Below, piece after piece: positions 58,099 to 64,000 of a stretch of DNA of 64,000 nucleotides. A model generated the notes under the pieces. It did no database searches and had not been told where the DNA came from. It saw only the letters and a list, made by a program, of their open reading frames with translations. Each line of letters begins with the position of its first letter. Position 1 is the first letter of the stretch. Both the position numbers and the translations under genes were made by a program. Origin of the DNA: Paenibacillus sinopodophylli (GTDB lineage: Bacteria; Bacillota; Bacilli; Paenibacillales; Paenibacillaceae); contig NZ_VDBO01000005.1 of assembly GCF_005930355.1 (NCBI RefSeq), positions 243,605-307,604 on the forward strand. The letters run 5' to 3'.

Positions 58099-59484
58099 AT
58101 GGATTATCGGATTGAGAAGGACACGATGGGCGAGATTCAGGTTCCTGCAGACAAGCTATGGGGCGCACAAACGCAGCGCAGCCTGCAAAACTTCAAAATA
58201 AGCGGAGAGCGTATGCCGATAGAAGTCGTCTATGCAATGGCTTATATCAAAAAAGCGTCAGCGCGTGCGAACGAGAAGCTTGGCGTACTCGATGCGGCGA
58301 AATCTGCGATTATCGGTGAGGCAGTTGATGAGATCGTAGCAGGCAAATGGGATGAGCATTTCCCGCTCGTTGTATGGCAGACAGGCAGCGGCACGCAAAC
58401 GAATATGAACGTTAATGAGGTTATTGCGAACCGTGCGAATGGCTTGCTTGCTGAACGCGGAAGCGAAGTACGCATTCACCCAAATGATGACGTAAACCGT
58501 TCGCAAAGCTCGAACGATACATTCCCAGCAGCTATGCACATCGCTGGAGTGATTGCGCTTGAGGATCGGTTGCTTCCTTCACTAGATTTGCTTAATGGAA
58601 CCCTTCGTGCGAAAGCAGAGGCGTTTAATGATATTGTCAAAATCGGTCGTACGCATCTGCAGGATGCAACGCCAATCACACTCGGTCAAGAAATCAGCGG
58701 TTGGTACTCGATGCTTGATAGAACGCGTGCGATGCTTGTACAAAGTGTTGAAACGATGCGCGATCTAGCGCTCGGAGGCACAGCAGTTGGAACAGGCCTT
58801 AACGCACATCCCGACTTTGCGGTGGCGGTAGCTGAGGAAGTAACGGCGCTGACTGGAAAATCGTTCATCACAGCGGAGAACAAATTCCATTCGCTTACTA
58901 GCCATGACCAAATCGTGTACACGCATGGCGCTGTAAAAGCACTTGCAGCTGATTTGATGAAAATTGCGAATGATGTAAGATGGCTGGCGAGCGGACCTCG
59001 CTGTGGTATTGGCGAAATCTCGATTCCAGAGAATGAGCCGGGCAGTTCTATTATGCCGGGCAAAGTTAATCCAACTCAAAGCGAAGCATTGACGATGGCT
59101 GTATGTCAAGTCATCGGCAATGATACAGCAATTTCGATGGCGGCTAGCCAAGGCAATTTCGAGTTGAACGTATTCAAGCCTGTTATCATTTATAATTTCC
59201 TGCAATCGGTAGCGCTGCTTGCTGACGGTATGGTATCGTTCAACGATAACTGTGCGGTCGGTATCGAGCCTAATGAAGCAGTTATCAAGCGCAACCTGGA
59301 TCAATCATTGATGCTTGTTACCGCGCTTAATCCGCATATTGGCTACGAGAACGCGGCAGCTATTGCGAAGAATGCACACAAAAAAGGACTCACGTTGAAA
59401 GAGTCAGCGATTGCCAGCGGCTTGCTCACTTCCGAGCAGTTCGACGAGTTCGTTCGTCCTGAGAACATGATAGGCAAACGTTAA
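58099..59484 (+). CDS. fumC: Class II fumarate hydratase
   Basis: A 461-residue TCA-cycle enzyme (fumarate to L-malate). ATG 58099 follows AAGGAG by 12 bases. It starts R-I-E-K-D-T-M-G-E-I-Q-V-P and has the T-Q-T-N-M-N-V-N-E-V region, S-Q-S-S-N-D-T-F-P, G-R-T-H-L-Q-D-A-T-P and the signature loop G-S-S-I-M-P-G-K-V-N-P (about 314-324), all of the fumarase/aspartase superfamily. Length and all four conserved blocks agree with FumC rather than aspartase. High confidence. Confidence 0.96.
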   Translation: MDYRIEKDTMGEIQVPADKLWGAQTQRSLQNFKISGERMPIEVVYAMAYIKKASARANEKLGVLDAAKSAIIGEAVDEIVAGKWDEHFPLVVWQTGSGTQTNMNVNEVIANRANGLLAERGSEVRIHPNDDVNRSQSSNDTFPAAMHIAGVIALEDRLLPSLDLLNGTLRAKAEAFNDIVKIGRTHLQDATPITLGQEISGWYSMLDRTRAMLVQSVETMRDLALGGTAVGTGLNAHPDFAVAVAEEVTALTGKSFITAENKFHSLTSHDQIVYTHGAVKALAADLMKIANDVRWLASGPRCGIGEISIPENEPGSSIMPGKVNPTQSEALTMAVCQVIGNDTAISMAASQGNFELNVFKPVIIYNFLQSVALLADGMVSFNDNCAVGIEPNEAVIKRNLDQSLMLVTALNPHIGYENAAAIAKNAHKKGLTLKESAIASGLLTSEQFDEFVRPENMIGKR

Positions 59485-59489
59485 TGCAT

Positions 59490-59538
59490 AGCAAAAAGGG
59501 CTGCTGCCGTCTTTTGAAGACGGTATGCGGCCCTTTTT
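59490..59538 (+). terminator. Intrinsic terminator after fumC
   Basis: AAAAAGGGC...CCGTCTT / AAGACGG...GGCCCTTTTTT forms a bulged long stem with a T run. Confidence 0.85.
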
Positions 59539-59540
59539 TA

Positions 59541-59638
59541 AAATATAGGAAAGTATATCATTAAGCTGCAAATTCTCTATATTTCTCGGAATGAAACGCA
59601 CATAACGGCAAAAGAACGACGATAGCCATTTCACCGTT
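59541..59638 (+). repeat. Type A hairpin repeat, copy A2
   Basis: AAATATAG pairs with CTATATTT, then CTCGGAATGAAACGCA and a second, more divergent arm ending GCCATTTCACCG. It starts three bases after the fumC terminator. Confidence 0.7.
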
Positions 59639-59690
59639 ACAAATGCGACTGGATATAGCAGCTCCAATCCGCACTGTAACCTATGATTAT

Positions 59691-60251
59691 TTAGCTTTGT
59701 TTGAGATAGCCATCGACAATAGCTTTGATCTGCTTCGCAGTTTCTTCAAGCGAAACATTCTCGATGACATGCTCGCAGAACTTGCGATAGGTCACTTCTT
59801 CCGAGTAATGATCCAAGTAGCTGTTAATGATTTCGTAGCTTGTGCCTTTACTCTCTAAGCGCTCGGATACGGTCTTCTTGTCTACGTAAATAAAAATGCG
59901 GATAGCACGCTCGCCATACAGTTTGCGAATGGTATCCGAGCCCTCGCGGTTTAGGATCAAATAGGCGCTGTTGCCTGCTTGAAGTGCCAAATCGAGATAA
60001 CGTTTGCCTATGCCGTAGCGATGTCGGTCAATTCTGACCGATTCGGTGAAGAAGCCATCAGCCTCGTGCTGATCGAATTGCTCTTTGCTGACATATCGGT
60101 AATCCATATCGGGACGTTCTTTGTCGCGCGGCGGACGATCCGTACAGGAGGGGATATGCGCAATGCCGGAGCCTTGCAGTGCCTTGTGCGCTGCTGTCTT
60201 GCGGCCGGAACCGCTTGTGCCGGTAAATATAAATAGATAGGGTTTGCTCAT
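59691..60251 (-). CDS. Guanylate-kinase-like protein with altered P-loop
   Basis: A 186-residue protein with the guanylate kinase fold. The P-loop near residue 10 reads G-T-S-G-S-G-R-K-T where guanylate kinase has G-x-S-G-x-G-K-S/T, so the Walker lysine position holds Arg followed by Lys. The GMP-binding features (S-C-T-D-R-P-P-R, Y-R-Y-V, F, Y-G-I-G near 80) are kept, as are the lid-like region and E-R-L-E. Length is slightly under the usual 200. Either a guanylate kinase with shifted lysine or a diverged regulator; the organism probably has another gmk gene. Confidence 0.75.
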   Translation of the reverse strand: MSKPYLFIFTGTSGSGRKTAAHKALQGSGIAHIPSCTDRPPRDKERPDMDYRYVSKEQFDQHEADGFFTESVRIDRHRYGIGKRYLDLALQAGNSAYLILNREGSDTIRKLYGERAIRIFIYVDKKTVSERLESKGTSYEIINSYLDHYSEEVTYRKFCEHVIENVSLEETAKQIKAIVDGYLKQS

Positions 60252-60370
60252 GCGGAATCACTCCTTCCTCTTACCTTTTATATCGGCATATTGCGGGCAA
60301 ATGGTGATCTGTTTTTTGGCAGGCTGCAGTGGTTTAGAGGGGGAAGGGCCAGTAACTATAAATCCTATTG

Positions 60371-60467
60371 AAATATAGAAAAGGAAATGATTTTGCCATC
60401 CTTCTCTATATTTCTCGGAATGAAACGCGCTGCGCCGCCAGAGGGCGGCGACAGCCGTTTCGCCTTG
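60371..60467 (+). repeat. Type A hairpin repeat, copy A3
   Basis: AAATATAG pairs with CTATATTT; then CTCGGAATGAAACGCGCTGC and a near-perfect second hairpin (GCCGCC / GGCGGC flanked by GAAACG / CGTTTC). It lies upstream of the ABC-F gene. It matches A2 in the CTCGGAATGAAACGC part and A1 in the GCGCTGCGCCGCC part. Confidence 0.75.
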
Positions 60468-60527
60468 TGGTATGATACGAATGGTTGCGATTGCAGCTAT
60501 ACTCTTGCGAAAAAGTAGGTTTGCCAT

Positions 60528-62450
60528 ATGCATTTATTATCTGTTGAACATATAACGAAGAGCTACGGCGAGAAGCTGTTGTTCGAGAATGTCACGTTCG
60601 GGGTTGAGGATGGTGACAAAGTCGGCATTATCGGTGTGAATGGCACGGGAAAATCAACCTTTCTGAAAGTGATTGCTGGTCTAGAGCAGGCTGACTCGGG
60701 CAATGTGTCCATCGGCAACCGGGTTACGGTTAGAATGCTGGCACAGGACCCGGTGTTCGCCCCTAATGAAACGACGCTTGAGCATGTGCTTGGCGGAGAT
60801 TCTCCACAGCTTAGAGCGGTTCAGGCATACGCTGCGGCTATGGTAGCCATTGAGTTGAACCCAAGCGATACAGCGCTGCAGGAAAAACTGATCAAAGCGA
60901 ATCAGCTTATGGATGAGTTCGATGCCTGGCAGCTCGAGAGCGATGCGAAGATGGCGTTGTCTAAGCTTGGTATTTATGATTTTGAGGCTAAGGTGGAGAC
61001 GTTGTCCGGCGGTCAGCGTAAACGTGTCGCCATGGCGGCCGCGCTATTGCTGCCCTCCGATGTGCTTATCCTCGATGAGCCTACGAACCATATCGATAAT
61101 GATTCTGTTGCGTGGCTGGAGGGCATGCTGCAGAAGCGCAGAGGCGCTCTCCTCATGATTACGCATGACCGTTATTTCCTCGACCGAGTCAGCAATCGTG
61201 TCATTGAGCTTGATAAAGGTCAGGCACATTTCTATCAAGCGAACTACAGTCGGTTCCTGGAGCTGAAGCTGGACCGCGAAGAACGGGAAGCTGCAACGGA
61301 ATCAAAGCGGCAAAACCTGCTGCGTAATGAACTGGCTTGGATTAGACGCGGTGCAAAGGCGAGAACAACGAAACAGAAAGCGCGCATCGACAGATTCGAC
61401 GCTTTGAAGGCAGATGCGCCTAAGCAAGCAGGCGGCAAGATGGATGTCTCCGTCGCTTCAACACGGCTTGGCCGCAAGATCGTTGAGTTGGAAGAGGTGA
61501 CGAAACGATTCGGCGATCGGACGTTAATTCGTGATTTTAGCTATATTGGTGTGCCAGAGGATCGAGTGGGAATTGTTGGCCGCAACGGAAGCGGCAAATC
61601 GACGCTTATGAAGCTGATCGCCGGACGCTTAACACCCGATGAGGGAACGGTGGAGCTCGGTACAACGGTGAAGCTAGGCTGGTTCTCGCAGGAGCATGAG
61701 GAGATGGATCAATCGCTCCGCGTCATCGAATATATTCGCGAGGGAGCCGAGCAGGTTAAGACGGCAGACGGCTCGACGATTTCTGCGGGTCAAATGCTGG
61801 AACGATTCTTGTTCTCGCCAACGATGCAGTGGACACCGATCTCCAAGCTGTCTGGTGGGGAGAAACGCCGCTTGCAGCTGCTTCGCGTGTTAATGAACGC
61901 GCCGAATGTATTGCTGCTGGATGAGCCTACGAATGATTTGGACATCTCAACGCTTACGGTGCTTGAGGATTATTTGGACGATTTCCCTGGAGTTGTGTTT
62001 GTTGTTTCTCATGACCGTTATTTCTTGGACCGTACAGTAGATAAGATCGTCGCATTCGAGGGCGATGGTGTGATTACGCATCATACCGGCAATTATTCTG
62101 AATATCAGGAGTATGTCGCAAAGCATGGTACAGCCCAAGCGGTCGCTGCTGCGCCAGCTCCGAAAACACAAGCCCCTGCGGCAGCGGATATTAAAGCAGC
62201 GGACAAGCAGCGTACGATTAAGATGTCTTACAAAGAGCAAAAGGATTTTGAGCAGATTGATGGATGGATTGAAGCAGCAGAGAACGAGATTAATGAGATT
62301 GCTACACAAATGGAATTATCAGGAAGTGATTCTGTTAGACTTCAAGAGCTTGCAGCCGAGCAGCAGCAGAAGGAAGAGCAGCTTGAGAAGCTAATGGACC
62401 GCTGGGCAGAGCTGAATGAGCTGGCCGAACAGATCGCAGCTCAGAAATAA
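60528..62450 (+). CDS. ABC-F family ATPase (Uup/YfmR-like)
   Basis: A 640-residue soluble protein with two ABC ATPase domains and no membrane segment. Walker A: G-V-N-G-T-G-K-S-T near 39 and G-R-N-G-S-G-K-S-T near 351; signatures L-S-G-G-Q-R-K-R and L-S-G-G-E-K-R-R; Walker B L-I-L-D-E-P-T-N-H and L-L-L-D-E-P-T-N-D. A linker of the P-site interaction type (about 230-300, R-N-E-L-A-W-I-R-R-G-A-K-A-R-T-T-K-Q-K-A-R-I) and a C-terminal coiled coil after an Ala/Pro-rich spacer place it with Uup/YfmR. These proteins act on the ribosome to resolve stalls. Confidence 0.93.
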   Translation: MHLLSVEHITKSYGEKLLFENVTFGVEDGDKVGIIGVNGTGKSTFLKVIAGLEQADSGNVSIGNRVTVRMLAQDPVFAPNETTLEHVLGGDSPQLRAVQAYAAAMVAIELNPSDTALQEKLIKANQLMDEFDAWQLESDAKMALSKLGIYDFEAKVETLSGGQRKRVAMAAALLLPSDVLILDEPTNHIDNDSVAWLEGMLQKRRGALLMITHDRYFLDRVSNRVIELDKGQAHFYQANYSRFLELKLDREEREAATESKRQNLLRNELAWIRRGAKARTTKQKARIDRFDALKADAPKQAGGKMDVSVASTRLGRKIVELEEVTKRFGDRTLIRDFSYIGVPEDRVGIVGRNGSGKSTLMKLIAGRLTPDEGTVELGTTVKLGWFSQEHEEMDQSLRVIEYIREGAEQVKTADGSTISAGQMLERFLFSPTMQWTPISKLSGGEKRRLQLLRVLMNAPNVLLLDEPTNDLDISTLTVLEDYLDDFPGVVFVVSHDRYFLDRTVDKIVAFEGDGVITHHTGNYSEYQEYVAKHGTAQAVAAAPAPKTQAPAAADIKAADKQRTIKMSYKEQKDFEQIDGWIEAAENEINEIATQMELSGSDSVRLQELAAEQQQKEEQLEKLMDRWAELNELAEQIAAQK

Positions 62451-62484
62451 GCTGGACGAACAACTTGCAATAGGGAAAGGCGGA

Positions 62485-63129
62485 ATGCTCGTGAGTACGA
62501 ATTCGAATGACATTCGGAATATTTATTGTATTGGCCGCAACTACCGGCTTCACGCATTAGAGCTCGGCAACGAAGTACCGGACGAGCCGCTTGTGTTTAC
62601 TAAGCCGTCTCATGCAATCGTGCCGATGGATGGCAATGTCGTCTCAATACCAGGCAATGTGGGTGAGGTGCATTTTGAGCTAGAGATTGTGCTTCGCATT
62701 GGCGAGGCTTATGAGCCGGGCAACGATATCGAGCAATGTATCGACGGCATAGCGCTTGGTCTTGATTTGACGCTACGCGACGTACAGTCGAAGTTGAAGG
62801 CGAAAGGCCAGCCGTGGTTGGCGGCCAAAGGCTTCAAAGGATCGGCGCCGCTAGGGGAATGGCTTCCTTATCCGGGTGCGGCAGCGCTTGCCGAAACCGA
62901 GTTTGTTCTGCTCCGCAATGGAGCAGAGGCGCAGCGCGGCAAAGCGGCGGATATGCTGTTCGGCGTGGCGGAGCTCATTCAATATGTTGGCGAGAACTAT
63001 GGTCTCGGTGCAAGCGATATTATTTATACAGGTACGCCAGCGGGCGTTGCTGCGTTGCAGGAAGGCGACTTGCTGCAAGCATTATGGGCGGATAAGGTCG
63101 TTGGAAGCTGCAGTGTGGCATTGGTATAA
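62485..63129 (+). CDS. Fumarylacetoacetate hydrolase (FAH) family protein
   Basis: A 214-residue enzyme. I prefer ATG 62485, though GTG 62491 gives better spacing from the GGGAAAGG site. It has the C-I-G-R-N-Y start, F-T-K-P-S-H-A-I-V, the metal ligands E-V-H-F-E-L-E-I-V, L-G-L-D-L-T-L-R-D-V-Q, and Y-T-G-T-P-A-G-V near the C-terminus. Family members act as acylpyruvate hydrolases or oxaloacetate decarboxylases and lack the FAH N domain, as here. It follows the ABC-F gene by 34 bases and may be co-transcribed. Confidence 0.9.
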   Translation: MLVSTNSNDIRNIYCIGRNYRLHALELGNEVPDEPLVFTKPSHAIVPMDGNVVSIPGNVGEVHFELEIVLRIGEAYEPGNDIEQCIDGIALGLDLTLRDVQSKLKAKGQPWLAAKGFKGSAPLGEWLPYPGAAALAETEFVLLRNGAEAQRGKAADMLFGVAELIQYVGENYGLGASDIIYTGTPAGVAALQEGDLLQALWADKVVGSCSVALV

Positions 63130-63138
63130 CGATTATAC

Positions 63139-63191
63139 AAAAGAGGGTGCAGTTTACAGCCTATTCGCTGTGAACTGCACCCTCTTTTTAC
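63139..63191. terminator. Strong terminator, likely bidirectional, between FAH and dps genes
   Basis: AAAAGAGGGTGCAGTT...ACAGC / GCTGT...AACTGCACCCTCTTTT is a stem of over 20 bp with flanking A and T runs, between convergent genes. Confidence 0.92.
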
Positions 63192-63203
63192 GATGATGGC
63201 CGC

Positions 63204-63665
63204 TTATTTGTTGTTAAACGCGCTCAGCATCCACACATGCTTCTCAAGTGTCGTATGAATCGCGAGCAGCATATCTGCTGTTGTTTCATCCTCGGCTTTT
63301 TGTGCGGCCTGCATGCCTTCCTTCAACTCACCGATAATGGTTGAGAAATCCGCTATCAACTGATCAACCATCTGAGTAGCATCCTCTTTATTAGAGGCTT
63401 CCTCGATGCTGGAAGTTTTTATATGCTCCTTCATAGTAGCGATCGGTTTGCCTTTCAAGGCAAGAAGGCGCTCTGCGAGCTCGTCGACGTGGAGTGCGGC
63501 TTCCTCGTACAGTTCTTGGAATTTTACATGTAAGGTAAAAAATTGAGAGCCCTTCACATACCAGTGGTAATTATGAAGCTTGATATAAAGTACGCTCCAG
63601 TTGGCGATTTGGTGGTTAAGGTGCTCTTGTACCGTAGCTGATTTTGCAGTAGTTGCTGTTGTCAT
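63204..63665 (-). CDS. dps: Dps-family DNA-binding ferritin-like protein
   Basis: A 153-residue iron-storage/DNA-protection protein. ATG 63665 is preferred over ATG 63674, which directly abuts the GAGAGG ribosome site. Ferroxidase residues His34, His46, Asp61 and Glu65 (N-Y-H-W, T-L-H-V, H-V-D-E-L-A-E) have the same spacing as H31, H43, D58 and E62 of Listeria Dps. It oxidises ferrous iron with peroxide and stores it in a 12-mer. A PerR/Fur-family-like dyad lies 94 bases upstream of the start. Confidence 0.95.
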   Translation of the reverse strand: MTTATTAKSATVQEHLNHQIANWSVLYIKLHNYHWYVKGSQFFTLHVKFQELYEEAALHVDELAERLLALKGKPIATMKEHIKTSSIEEASNKEDATQMVDQLIADFSTIIGELKEGMQAAQKAEDETTADMLLAIHTTLEKHVWMLSAFNNK

Positions 63666-64000
63666 ATCGATCATCCTCTCTGATGGTAGTTTGCGCTATG
63701 AGTAGGTGGTGAATACGTAATAAACAAGGAGTATTTGTTTTTTGATTTAGATCAATTCCTTATTTATAATAAGTACAAATAAATAACTACTTGTCAATAC
63801 TATTACACATCAATTCGGAAACTGAAACAGGCAGGCTTTAAAAAAAGTGAACAGAAGGATTGGCTGACCACTCACCAAGGAATCGTTGCGGCGTACATTG
63901 CACTTTGTGCAATAGAACCGCGCAAAAAAGGCAATTCGTCAGGCTACGCTGCAGAAAGTGCAACAGTATCACTCCTGTTAGTGAGATATAGGCTGTGAAA
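63666..64000. other. Upstream region of dps and right edge, with repeat motifs
   Basis: No gene was seen in 335 bases. CTTATTTATAATAAG (63759-63773) is a 15-bp dyad reminiscent of PerR boxes (TTATAATNATTATAA) and sits where a dps operator would be. From 63897 ATTGCAC-TTT-GTGCAAT and GCAGAAAGTGCAAC (63951-63964) repeat the motif seen at 52985-53160. Confidence 0.55.

Overview
The window looks like chromosomal DNA of a low-GC Gram-positive bacterium of the Paenibacillaceae (Paenibacillus or a close relative). Reasons: several proteins end in S-layer homology (SLH) repeats; there is a YesM/YesN two-component pair next to LplB/LplC-type sugar permeases; a T-box leader, strong AGGAGG-type ribosome binding sites, sigma-A promoters and many intrinsic terminators are present; and the genes include glutamate racemase, LtaS, manganese catalase and Dps. 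No rRNA, tRNA, CRISPR array, transposase or phage gene was seen. Gene names are by recognition of protein families from sequence only.

Layout. 1-9.4 kb: the end of a galactoside-type ABC permease (mglC), a free-standing SecD-periplasmic-domain lipoprotein, a HAD phosphatase, then a cell-envelope run (O-antigen-ligase-like membrane protein, SLH surface protein, LtaS-type polymerase, glutamate racemase). 9.5-15.3 kb: exonuclease III, a TetR regulator with two copies of a candidate operator, a DUF2306 membrane protein and a heterodimeric ABC exporter. 15.3-20.0 kb: an AT-rich region with two Fur boxes driving a small secreted NEAT-like protein and a large three-NEAT, SLH-anchored surface protein (candidate haem capture at the wall). 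20.1-23.0 kb: a MarR regulator with tandem operators, a pirin, a WrbA-like flavodoxin and UppP. 23.3-33.6 kb: a glycan-use island (YesM-like kinase, YesN-like regulator, LplB/LplC permeases, binding lipoprotein, GH95 fucosidase). 33.6-42.2 kb: aldehyde dehydrogenase, DUF6157, methyltransferase, an AraC regulator fused to a siderophore-binding domain next to its paralogous binding lipoprotein and a nitroreductase, an EamA transporter, a DEDDh exonuclease and a DUF1648 protein. 42.3-46.9 kb: a phosphate operon (propeller protein, pstS, pstC, pstA, but no pstB) behind a candidate Pho box. 47-50 kb: an SLH protein, a 71-residue protein that is nearly half methionine, and a methyltransferase. 49.9-51.6 kb: a T-box leader with alanine specificity predicted, then an aminotransferase. 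51.6-55 kb: an AlkZ-like protein, a PD-(D/E)XK-like protein with a winged helix, and manganese catalase. 55-63.7 kb: Dabb protein, KDPG aldolase, GAF histidine kinase, fumarase, a guanylate-kinase-like protein, an ABC-F ATPase, an FAH-family hydrolase and Dps.

Themes that link genes: iron and haem (Fur boxes at 15.7, 16.0 and 38.3 kb), phosphate starvation, carbohydrate sensing and import, thiol/quinone stress, and surface display by SLH repeats. The signals that I could not explain by known families are the methionine-rich protein (48078-48293), the lone SecD domain (827-1468), two families of roughly 100-bp hairpin repeats between genes (around 50.2, 56.3, 59.5 and 60.4 kb), and a second short repeat family at 52.9-53.2 and 63.9 kb.
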